5,568 nucleotides of DNA from Thermoactinomycetaceae bacterium. GTDB lineage: Bacteria; Bacillota; Bacilli; Thermoactinomycetales; Thermoactinomycetaceae. The notes beneath the pieces were generated by a model. That model was not told the origin of the DNA. It did not search any database and saw nothing but the letters and a program-made list of their open reading frames with translations. Shown here piece after piece: positions 1 to 5,568 of the stretch. Location of the stretch: assembly GCA_025449475.1 (NCBI GenBank), contig JANWJM010000026.1, positions 1 through 5,568 of the forward strand, written 5' to 3'. Each line of letters starts with the position of its first letter. The stretch's first letter is position 1. The translations under genes and the position numbers were made by a program.

Positions 1-518
1 AGATTTCCTTCCGTCTCTACCCCCCTCGATCGCTGAGCATCCATGATTTGGCGAGATCGTTTTTCCATCTGAGGAATAATCTGCAGAGTAGAGAGAATGA
101 CATAGGAAAAGGCTGGTGAAAGACCCCGCTGTTCAAGAGAGCTGACCAAATCTTTGATGGGAGTGACCAGGAAGAATAACAGAATACTCCCTCCAATCAC
201 AAGTAGCTTTGAAGATAAAGAGAGTGCATATAGGATTCCTTCTTTTTTGATGGAAACAAATGACCACTGCCAAATGATTTCTTTCCCCGGATAAAAAAGA
301 GCTTGTAAGATAAACATGAGGAGAATAAGGATAAACAATGTTTTGACCAAGGTAGAAAGATACTTTTTGAACACTCCACAGATGCTAGATAGAATCAAAA
401 GGAGGATAAACATGCCTAACGCATAGGGATAATTCGCAAAAAAGACAGAGATCGCGACACAAAGAGCAAATGTCAATTTGGTGAATGGATTTAATTGCCG
501 AATAGTTTGACCCAACAT
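1..518 (-). CDS. ecfT: EcfT, energy-coupling factor transporter transmembrane protein (partial, C-terminus off the left edge)
   Basis: This is the membrane coupling protein of an energy-coupling factor (ECF) importer; it links an S protein to the two ATPases. The first 172 residues are present out of about 260 usual for the family. The start is ATG at 518-516, preceded by the strong site GAGGAGG at about 523-529. Visible family marks are the N-terminal LNPFTKL (residues 9-15), several hydrophobic helices (roughly 16-48, 58-76, 100-118, 133-150), and the cytoplasmic AQRSRG motif at residues 161-166, the first of the two Ala/Ser-Arg-Gly coupling motifs that contact the ATPase subunits in EcfT. 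The second motif would lie beyond the window. The gene starts 25 nt after the S-protein gene, which suggests a dedicated (group I type) transporter. No ATPase gene is visible. The family call is firm; the substrate is set by the S protein. Confidence 0.9.
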   Translation of the reverse strand, partial: MLGQTIRQLNPFTKLTFALCVAISVFFANYPYALGMFILLLILSSICGVFKKYLSTLVKTLFILILLMFILQALFYPGKEIIWQWSFVSIKKEGILYALSLSSKLLVIGGSILLFFLVTPIKDLVSSLEQRGLSPAFSYVILSTLQIIPQMEKRSRQIMDAQRSRGVETEGN

Positions 519-543
519 CGATCCTCCTCAAAATATGCCTGTC

Positions 544-1143
544 CTATTTCTTCGCAAAATTTTCTCCCAAACTAAACTTGGAAAGATAACGTCCGGACAT
601 GCTCTTTATGATAAAGAAACAAATGAGACAGGAAATAATTTTATCAGCCAGATCCGTAATAATGGACGAAGTCAATACCGATTGGAGCAAACTTTGACCT
701 GCTGCTAGAAAGATGCCTGTGATCAACGTACTGCCTGAACCTGTTACACCGCCAAACATGTACGCAACAATCGGCGCGGACACAATTGCAGCCAATAAAC
801 CAATGATGATTCCCGAAATGATCACTTTCCAGAACGTTGAAAACATCTTGACTCGCGAGAGATAGCCCGCCACAAGTCCAACGGCAATCGACACAATCGC
901 AAAAGGAATAAATGTCGGATCAAAGATTCCATTAATAAGATTACTTAATAACCCGGTCAATGCGCCTACCCATGGACCCGCTAAGATCGCGATTAATAAT
1001 GTTCCAATCGTGTCCAGATAAACGGGTATCTTCAATAAGACTGCAATCTGACCACCAATGATATTCACCGCAATTGCAATCGGAATGAGCATCATTGCCA
1101 TCATAGTAAAATCACTTTTGATACTGTTCTTTTTTTCCGCCAT
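544..1143 (-). CDS. ECF transporter substrate-binding (S) component, putative nucleoside or N-riboside specificity
   Basis: A 199-residue, very hydrophobic protein with about six membrane segments (near residues 12-35, 43-70, 76-96, 104-129, 138-160 and 164-181), a charged N-terminal tail and a short basic C-terminal tail. Size and topology fit ECF S proteins, and the Gly/Ala-rich first helix plus the segment around residues 56-76 (GPWVGALTGLLSNL, then NGIFDP) resemble integral-membrane S families. EcfT follows directly, which supports the call strongly. The start is ATG at 1143-1141. Its binding site, TAGGAGG, overlaps the TAG stop of the upstream hydrolase gene, so translation is probably coupled. 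I do not recognise a characterised substrate class such as riboflavin, biotin or thiamine. Its place beside two nucleoside hydrolases and ribokinase suggests a nucleoside or related riboside, which is inference only. Confidence 0.8.
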   Translation of the reverse strand: MAEKKNSIKSDFTMMAMMLIPIAIAVNIIGGQIAVLLKIPVYLDTIGTLLIAILAGPWVGALTGLLSNLINGIFDPTFIPFAIVSIAVGLVAGYLSRVKMFSTFWKVIISGIIIGLLAAIVSAPIVAYMFGGVTGSGSTLITGIFLAAGQSLLQSVLTSSIITDLADKIISCLICFFIIKSMSGRYLSKFSLGENFAKK

Positions 1144-1155
1144 TTCTTTCGCCTC

Positions 1156-2127
1156 CTATTGACTGGATAAAAATGCTTTGTACTGAATGTACGCTTGTTC
1201 GTGTTCCGGGAACAGTGTCGTAAAGATAAAATCACGAAAGCGTTCCCGATCCACTTTCATTCCTACATGTACATTTTTGGGCTTATCATTCCATGCATTT
1301 AATACATCGGCTACGCTTTGCCCTCGAGTTAGACCATCTGTTGCCATATCGACATGACAATGGACAGTTTCGACCAATGTGGGATCAGCCGCTACCGCCA
1401 CTGCCAATGAATCATGCGGCACACAACCCATATAACCACCATAACGCCAATAAGCATCAATATAAGCTTGGTGGATCGATGATATAAATTTGCCTTCATT
1501 TCCACCCACAATTCGCATAAAGTGAAAATCATTAGGGGTCAAGATTGTCTGATGGGTAACATTTAACCCAAGCATGGTAAAAGGAAGACCAAATTCCAGC
1601 GCAATTTTAACTGCCTCAGGATCTACCCAATAATTAAACTCAGCAACGGGCGTAATATTTCCGGTTCCAACACCTCCTCCCATTGAGATAATCTCTTTAT
1701 ACCCTTTCATCGCTTCCGGATCTTTCTGAATCGCCACCGCTACATTGGTCATTGGACCAACTGTGATGAGTGTAATCTGTCCTTTGTGTTTTCGTCCCAT
1801 CTCTATCAGATAGTCAGGGGCGGATAGGGACTCCTCCTTCTGCTCACTTTCGGGTAGATTGACTCCCCCTAACCCGTCTTTGCCATGGATATCACTGGAG
1901 GAATAGAGCGGTTTCTCTAATGGTTGTTTCATCCCGCGATAGACTGGTACGGACGCATTTGCTTGCTCTAACACAATCAGTGCATTTTTCGTTGTTTGAT
2001 CAATGCCTACATTGCCATTCACGGTTGTAATTCCAAGCAACTCGAGTGCGGGTGAACGTACGGCTAGAAAAATAGCCAATGCATCATCTACACCCGGATC
2101 ACAATCTAAAATCACTTTTTTTGTCAT
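1156..2127 (-). CDS. Nucleoside hydrolase of the inosine/uridine-preferring (IUNH) family, copy with canonical active-site His
   Basis: This cytoplasmic enzyme (323 aa, normal family length, no signal peptide) cleaves the N-glycosidic bond of ribonucleosides to give free base and ribose. The Ca2+-binding N-terminal signature DCDPGVDDA (residues 8-16) has the Asp-10, Asp-14 and Asp-15 expected of the family. Other conserved pieces are VNGN (36-39), GPMTN (124-128), the ribose-binding segment GNITPVAEFN (156-165, with Asn157, Glu163, Asn165), and VPHD (236-239), whose His238 corresponds to the proposed leaving-group acid of classical IUNHs and whose Asp239 is a metal ligand. The start is ATG at 2127-2125 with GAGGG about 7 nt upstream. 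It lies 15 nt after its paralogue and 12 nt before the ECF S gene. Base preference (RihA, RihB or RihC type) cannot be decided by eye. Confidence 0.93.
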   Translation of the reverse strand: MTKKVILDCDPGVDDALAIFLAVRSPALELLGITTVNGNVGIDQTTKNALIVLEQANASVPVYRGMKQPLEKPLYSSSDIHGKDGLGGVNLPESEQKEESLSAPDYLIEMGRKHKGQITLITVGPMTNVAVAIQKDPEAMKGYKEIISMGGGVGTGNITPVAEFNYWVDPEAVKIALEFGLPFTMLGLNVTHQTILTPNDFHFMRIVGGNEGKFISSIHQAYIDAYWRYGGYMGCVPHDSLAVAVAADPTLVETVHCHVDMATDGLTRGQSVADVLNAWNDKPKNVHVGMKVDRERFRDFIFTTLFPEHEQAYIQYKAFLSSQ

Positions 2128-2142
2128 TTGAACTCCCTCTTT

Positions 2143-3111
2143 CTACCAATGATGTTTATCGATGCCAATTTGAATCTGTTCTTGATGTTCAGGAAATAAT
2201 CGATGAAGAAACAATTGAAAGAAAGCTTTTGGATCAACATCCACACAGACATGGGTATTCCATTTTCCTTGGTTTCTACGACCCTCAAAGTCAACGACGG
2301 ATTGTCCCATGGCGACCCCCTCTGTCTCAATATCAACAAACGCAGTCCGAGTTTTAACGAGTTCAGGCTGGATCAGCGTCGCTACCGCTAAGGGATCGTT
2401 AATCACACACCCAATCGTTTTTTCTTGCTTCCAATGAAAATCGACATAGAACCGGGTAATCTCATACACATATTGGGAGAGAGGCGTACGCAACTGATGA
2501 ACAATCTCTCTCAAATGTGGGGTAAAAACAATCCGATGGGTCACATCTAAACCAACCATGGTCACCTCAATGCCTGAAGCAAAAACAACTTTCGCCGCAT
2601 GAGGATCCACCCAAAAATTATACTCCGCAACGGGACTACAATTTCCGTGATACGTAGCGGAGCCCCCCATCAGTACGATCCGCTTAACCTTTCTCATCGT
2701 TTCTGAATCTTCCTCAATCGCTTTGGCGAGATTGGTTAGCGGACCCAGTGCCAAAATGGTCAGCTCGTCCGGATTTTCTTTCACCTGTTCGATTATAAAG
2801 TCAACCGCATGTACTTTTTCGGGCTCTGTCTTCGGAGGTGGATAAAAATTTTCACCGATTCCATCCACACCATGAGTATCGGTCGCATCCTGATAGGGTC
2901 GAACAAGAGGTAAGGGCATTCCTTTATAAACTCTTACCTTTTTTCCGGACATTTCAACTGCTTTTAATGCATTACGGGTAGCTTGTTCGACTTCCACATT
3001 TCCGCTGACAACTGTAATTCCTTCGATCTGCAATTCTGGTGATTGAAGGGCAAAAAGAATGGCCAATGAATCATCGATTCCAGGATCGACATCCATAATG
3101 ATTCTTTCCAT
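2143..3111 (-). CDS. Nucleoside hydrolase paralogue (IUNH family) with Asn replacing the active-site His
   Basis: A second IUNH-fold hydrolase of 322 aa, collinear with its downstream neighbour but clearly diverged. The metal and ribose site is intact: MDVDPGIDD (residues 6-14), SGN (37-39), THGVDGIG (79-86), GPLTN (123-127), GNCSPVAEYN (156-165, with Asn157, Glu163, Asn165) and Asp239. The odd feature is INDP at 237-240: residue 238, His in the neighbouring copy and in classical IUNHs, is Asn here (codon AAC at 2400-2398). The family varies at this site (His in classical members, Cys in others), so the protein is probably active but with altered leaving-group chemistry or base preference. 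The start is ATG at 3111-3109, with AGGAGG 6 nt upstream. The gap from ribokinase is 18 nt. Its substrate may be a pyrimidine nucleoside or another riboside; this is not resolved. Confidence 0.92.
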   Translation of the reverse strand: MERIIMDVDPGIDDSLAILFALQSPELQIEGITVVSGNVEVEQATRNALKAVEMSGKKVRVYKGMPLPLVRPYQDATDTHGVDGIGENFYPPPKTEPEKVHAVDFIIEQVKENPDELTILALGPLTNLAKAIEEDSETMRKVKRIVLMGGSATYHGNCSPVAEYNFWVDPHAAKVVFASGIEVTMVGLDVTHRIVFTPHLREIVHQLRTPLSQYVYEITRFYVDFHWKQEKTIGCVINDPLAVATLIQPELVKTRTAFVDIETEGVAMGQSVVDFEGRRNQGKWNTHVCVDVDPKAFFQLFLHRLFPEHQEQIQIGIDKHHW

Positions 3112-3129
3112 GATGTTCCTCCTATGTAA

Positions 3130-4059
3130 CTACGTACTTTGTTGAAAACGCTCCACTTCTTCCCAATTGGGCATGCCTATCTGTGCGCCTAATTTGGTGA
3201 CTTTCAAAGCAGAAACTTTCACTGCAAAAGATACTGCTTCTTCGAGTGAATGCCCTGTTGCAATGGAATAGGCGAAGGCTGCATTAAATGCATCACCCGC
3301 CCCGGTTGTATCAACTACAGAAACGCGATAACCTGGAATTCTCATTAACTTTCGATGGTGATCCATAAAAGCCGCTCCTTGATCTCCCAGCGTTGTCACC
3401 ACATGTTGGGGTCCTAAATCGATGAGAGCGGACATCGCTTGTTCCAAATCTTTTTCATCGGTGATCGTTTGCCCAGTGAGCAGTGAGAGTTCACTCCGAT
3501 TGGGTGTAATAAAATCAATGAGAGACAAGATCTCTTTTGAAAGCTTAGCAGCTGGTGCCGGGTTTAACACCACTTTTTTTTGTTCTGCTTTTGCCAATCG
3601 AACCGCGTGTTCTACAGTCTTTAAGGGAATCTCCAATTGTAAAAGGATAATCTCTGCTTTTTGAATTAATTCTCTTTTTTGTTCCAAATCCGCTGGAACA
3701 CATTCAGCATTGGCACCAGGGATCACAATAATGCGATTATCATTTTTAGAGAGGAGAATCGAAGCTACCCCAGAGTGGATCTGATCCACCTCTTTTACAC
3801 CACTGATATCGATGTGTTCCCGCATCAGTGATGAGCGGAGACTTTTCCCAAACTCATCATTTCCCAGCGATCCGATCATCCGTGTCTCCGCACCCAACCT
3901 CGCCGCAGCTACAGCCTGATTCGCTCCCTTTCCACCTGGAATAAAATGGACTTTTTCACCCAAGATGGTCTCTCCTTGTTCGGGCAATCGCTCCGCCTCC
4001 ACAACAATATCCATATTGATACTTCCAATTACTGTGATCTTCGGTTTCAATCTCTCCAC
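3130..4059 (-). CDS. rbsK: Ribokinase (PfkB family)
   Basis: It phosphorylates D-ribose with ATP to ribose 5-phosphate in the cytoplasm. The protein is 309 aa, the same size as E. coli RbsK. The substrate-binding GSINMD is at residues 12-17, the first PfkB signature region GGKGANQA at 42-49, NPAPA in mid-protein, TPNRSE (the N..E pair near the nucleotide site), and the second PfkB signature DTTGAGDAFN at 250-259, with Asp256 as the expected catalytic base. The C-terminal VSALKVTKLGAQIGMP matches the ribokinase monovalent-cation and adenine-site region, which separates it from fructokinases and adenosine kinases. The start is GTG at 4059-4057 with AAGGAG about 9 nt upstream, inside the end of the repressor gene; two nearby ATGs are out of frame and lead to a quick stop. 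It lies 4 nt after the repressor gene, and no ribose importer is seen, so its ribose probably comes from the two hydrolases. Confidence 0.95.
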   Translation of the reverse strand: MERLKPKITVIGSINMDIVVEAERLPEQGETILGEKVHFIPGGKGANQAVAAARLGAETRMIGSLGNDEFGKSLRSSLMREHIDISGVKEVDQIHSGVASILLSKNDNRIIVIPGANAECVPADLEQKRELIQKAEIILLQLEIPLKTVEHAVRLAKAEQKKVVLNPAPAAKLSKEILSLIDFITPNRSELSLLTGQTITDEKDLEQAMSALIDLGPQHVVTTLGDQGAAFMDHHRKLMRIPGYRVSVVDTTGAGDAFNAAFAYSIATGHSLEEAVSFAVKVSALKVTKLGAQIGMPNWEEVERFQQST

Positions 4060-4063
4060 TCCA

Positions 4064-5065
4064 TCATCTCCTTTTGGTCGAGCCTCTGACTATCAACTGG
4101 ACATCAAATTCGATATGTTGCTTGGGTTTTTTATTTCCCTCGATAAGATCAATCAATATTTGGCAGGCTTTTTTTCCCATCGCTTCGATCGGCTGCGCAA
4201 TGGTCGTTAATTCAGGTTCCATCATTCGAGTCATCTGTATTCCATCAAATCCACAAATGGCGACTTGATGGGGAACCTCGATCTTCATCTGATGTAATCC
4301 TTTCAATGCCCCGATTGCCATCGTATCATTTCCAACAAACACACCATCAATATCGGGATGTTTTTTGAGCAAGGCTTGAATCGCTTTTCGACCTCCCTCA
4401 ATTTGAAAATAACCAGGAGCCATCAGGGAATCCGAATACCATGAAAACCGTTCAACCTCTTTCTGATAACTTAAACGCCTTTCACGTGCTGTGATCACTT
4501 GTTGGGGACCATAGATATGAGCAATTTTTCGGCAACCCATCTCCAACAAATGACGTATGGCAAGCTGGACCCCTCGCTGATTTCGCGCAGAAATAACAAA
4601 GGTGTCCTTATTCAATGACTGTTTGATCCATGCTCGATCCATTAACACAACGGGTAAATCTCGGCAATGATCCAACATCGCTTCATTCAAATGGTGAGTT
4701 GCAAAAATTATCCCATCGATTGATTTGCTTTTTAGGACTTCAATATACCCGAATTCCTTTTGTTCTTCTTCACTAGAATTACACAAAAACAAAGTATATC
4801 CCTTTTGTCGTGCTTGTTCTTCTATAGCTTTTGCCAGTTCTGCAAAAAAAGGGTTGGAAATATCGGGCACGATCAAAGCAATGACCTTCATCTTTTTCCC
4901 GGCCAATACCTGAGCTACGGAATTAGGGACATAATTTAATTCTTCAATCGCTTTTAATACGATTTTCCTCGTATTAGCATCGACATAACCTTTATTATTT
5001 ATAACTCTTGATACCGTTGCGACAGAGACATTGGCCCGCATTGCGACCTGTCGAATAGTTGCCAA
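4064..5065 (-). CDS. LacI-family transcriptional repressor, RbsR-like, local regulator of the operon
   Basis: A DNA-binding repressor of about 333 aa. The N-terminal LacI helix-turn-helix reads ATIRQVAMRANVSVATVSRV (residues 2-21), followed by the hinge region LNYVPNSVAQVLAGKK, which would contact the operator minor groove. The rest is a periplasmic-binding-protein-like effector domain (IALIVPDISNPFFAELAKAI onward, with ICGFDGI near the C-terminus), as in RbsR and PurR. I place the start at TTG 5065-5063, because this gives the classical M-A-T-I N-terminus and the GGTGGTGG just upstream makes a ribosome binding site at 5 nt spacing; the longer form from GTG 5077 adds four residues and has no such site. 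Being first in an operon of ribokinase and nucleoside hydrolases, its effector is likely ribose, a ribose phosphate or a nucleoside. The binding site is probably the palindrome at 5086-5103, giving autoregulation. Confidence 0.92.
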   Translation of the reverse strand: MATIRQVAMRANVSVATVSRVINNKGYVDANTRKIVLKAIEELNYVPNSVAQVLAGKKMKVIALIVPDISNPFFAELAKAIEEQARQKGYTLFLCNSSEEEQKEFGYIEVLKSKSIDGIIFATHHLNEAMLDHCRDLPVVLMDRAWIKQSLNKDTFVISARNQRGVQLAIRHLLEMGCRKIAHIYGPQQVITARERRLSYQKEVERFSWYSDSLMAPGYFQIEGGRKAIQALLKKHPDIDGVFVGNDTMAIGALKGLHQMKIEVPHQVAICGFDGIQMTRMMEPELTTIAQPIEAMGKKACQILIDLIEGNKKPKQHIEFDVQLIVRGSTKRR

Positions 5066-5069
5066 GCAA

Positions 5070-5077
5070 TCCACCAC
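5070..5077 (-). promoter_or_regulatory. Ribosome binding site of the repressor gene, contains two GTG codons
   Basis: On the minus strand GGTGGTGG lies 5 nt before the TTG at 5065. It differs by one base per repeat from a GGAGG-type site. The two GTG triplets in it (5077 and 5074) are in frame with the gene and could be mistaken for the start. This element decides the start choice. Confidence 0.6.
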
Positions 5078-5085
5078 CGATCAAA

Positions 5086-5103
5086 TGTGTAATCGGTTAC
5101 ACA
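5086..5103. promoter_or_regulatory. Putative operator of the LacI-family repressor (18-bp near-perfect palindrome, central CG)
   Basis: The site is TGTGTAATCGGTTACACA. It equals its own reverse complement except for one mismatched pair, and it has the central CG step typical of LacI-family operators. It sits in the transcribed leader, roughly 54-71 bases after the predicted start point and about 20 bp before the repressor start codon. Bound repressor would block elongation there. The inner 14 bases also fit the CcpA cre consensus on both strands, so CcpA binding cannot be excluded. Confidence 0.75.
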
Positions 5104-5135
5104 CCGTGAAAAAAATATATGGTTTTCGCAACTAG

Positions 5136-5150
5136 TGGCAGCGCTTACAT
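5136..5150 (-). promoter_or_regulatory. Catabolite-responsive element (cre), CcpA binding site
   Basis: On the minus strand the sequence is ATGTAAGCGCTGCCA, which fits every fixed position of the Bacillus cre consensus WTGWAANCGNTNNCA. It lies about 6-20 bases downstream of the predicted transcription start, where CcpA-HPr(Ser-P) binding would repress. A carbon-catabolism role for the operon fits this. The local repressor could be an alternative binder, since LacI-family operators resemble each other. Confidence 0.78.
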
Positions 5151-5155
5151 GACTT

Positions 5156-5191
5156 TAGTAGAATTTTATTTAAATATAGAATCGGTGTCAA
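5156..5191 (-). promoter_or_regulatory. Sigma-A promoter of the nucleoside/ribose operon
   Basis: On the minus strand there is a perfect -35 box TTGACA (5191-5186), a 17-bp spacer, and the -10 box TAAAAT (5168-5163; 5 of 6 matches to TATAAT). Transcription should start near 5156, giving a leader of about 90 nt before the repressor start. It is the only clear promoter in the window, and all six downstream genes are tightly spaced, so it probably drives the whole operon. Confidence 0.85.
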
Positions 5192-5235
5192 TATGCATCC
5201 CTCCGTTGGTAACTATACCCTTTTTTGAAAAGTAT

Positions 5236-5262
5236 AAACCTCCACTTTTTGAGTGGAGGTTT
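5236..5262 (-). terminator. Intrinsic terminator after ileS
   Basis: A perfect 11-bp inverted repeat (arms AAACCTCCACT and AGTGGAGGTTT, 5-nt loop) begins 3 nt past the ileS stop codon. On the minus strand the stem is followed by a T-rich stretch (TTTATACTTTT), in part interrupted. The position between ileS and the next promoter fits termination of ileS transcripts. The repeat could also act in the opposite direction, but no plus-strand gene ends here. Confidence 0.82.
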
Positions 5263-5265
5263 TCT

Positions 5266-5568
5266 CTAATCGGCAACTACATCCAATCCTTCTACAATGG
5301 ACGCACAACGCTGACAGAGTGAGGAGTGTTGAGGATGTTGACCAACTGTTGGTGAAAAGACCCAACAACGTTCGCATTTTTCGCCTTCCGCAACTTCGAC
5401 TTTCACTTCCAACTGTGATGGTTCTTTCGTGGATGGCTGTAACTCAACAGCCGATACAATAAACAGTTGTTCAAGATCTCGCATGTGTTGAAAGAGCTCT
5501 TTCCACTGATCGCCGTATTGGATAACAACTTTCGCTCCTAGCGAGTTCCCAATCACTGTCTGCTCTCG
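5266..5568 (-). CDS. ileS: Isoleucyl-tRNA synthetase, C-terminal fragment (N-terminus off the right edge)
   Basis: The last 100 residues of IleS, the class I synthetase that charges tRNA-Ile. The fragment begins REQTVIGNSLGAKV, a segment seen before the C-terminal domain in bacterial IleS proteins (compare the R-x-x-K-x-I-G-x-S-L-x-A pattern). It ends in the C-terminal zinc-binding module: GEKCERCW, then LCQRC about 20 residues later, supplying four Cys ligands. This arrangement and the short tail after it match Bacillus-type IleS. The TAG stop is at 5268-5266. The reading frame is open to the window edge. It is a housekeeping gene with its own terminator and appears unrelated in function to the downstream operon. 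Confidence 0.93.
   Translation of the reverse strand, partial: REQTVIGNSLGAKVVIQYGDQWKELFQHMRDLEQLFIVSAVELQPSTKEPSQLEVKVEVAEGEKCERCWVFSPTVGQHPQHSSLCQRCASIVEGLDVVAD

Noticed and set aside
197..379. Short minus-strand open frame inside ecfT
   Set aside because: It lies in another frame of the ecfT coding region, whose own frame gives a clear EcfT protein with the AQRSRG motif.
2079..2357. Open reading frame on the plus strand across the junction of the two hydrolase genes
   Set aside because: It is antisense to two genes with clear family motifs, has no convincing ribosome binding site and resembles no protein family; it is a frame shadow.
5104..5156. Possible attenuator in the operon leader, ending in a run of seven T on the minus strand
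   Set aside because: No stable stem precedes the T run (only about 3 bp can pair around GCGCTGCCACTAGTTGCG), and no riboswitch or T-box pattern is visible.
5214..5236. AT-rich imperfect inverted repeat TATAC...GTATA upstream of the promoter
   Set aside because: The arms pair only with a 2-nt bulge, are almost all A/T, and overlap the terminator tail; it is not convincing as an operator or a second terminator.
5119..5462. Plus-strand open frames over the control region and the ileS end
   Set aside because: They run through the promoter, the terminator hairpin and the opposite strand of the IleS zinc module; their low-complexity translations show no domain.

Overview
The window looks like a low-to-mid-GC Gram-positive (Firmicutes, order Bacillales or close). 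This rests on the strong AGGAGG-type ribosome binding sites, a textbook sigma-A promoter, a Bacillus-type catabolite-responsive element (cre), and an IleS C-terminus of the Bacillus kind. A thermoactinomycete-like bacillus is possible, but the genus cannot be fixed from this sequence. Every convincing gene is on the minus strand, so transcription runs from right to left.

Right edge (5266-5568): the last 100 codons of isoleucyl-tRNA synthetase (ileS), closed at once by an 11-bp-stem hairpin terminator (5236-5262). Control region (5066-5235): a near-consensus sigma-A promoter (TTGACA, 17 bp, TAAAAT), a cre just downstream of the predicted start point, and an 18-bp near-perfect palindrome with a central CG, typical of a LacI-family operator, about 20 bp before the first gene's start codon.

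Operon (1-5065, six genes, gaps of 4-25 nt, no internal terminator or promoter seen): a LacI-family (RbsR-like) repressor, ribokinase (rbsK), two tandem but divergent inosine/uridine-type nucleoside hydrolases, an ECF-transporter substrate-binding (S) protein, and the first 172 codons of the ECF transmembrane coupling protein EcfT. The window ends inside ecfT. The ECF ATPase genes needed for a complete importer are not visible; they may lie just beyond the left edge.

Read together, the operon suggests import of a ribonucleoside or related N-riboside by a dedicated ECF transporter, cleavage by two hydrolases into base plus ribose, and phosphorylation of ribose to ribose 5-phosphate. Control would be by a local repressor and by carbon catabolite repression. 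The enzyme families are known from motifs; the transporter substrate is an inference from gene neighbourhood. The most notable points are the pairing of an ECF importer with nucleoside hydrolases, replacement of the usual active-site His by Asn in one hydrolase (residue 238), and a repressor operator that also fits the cre consensus.
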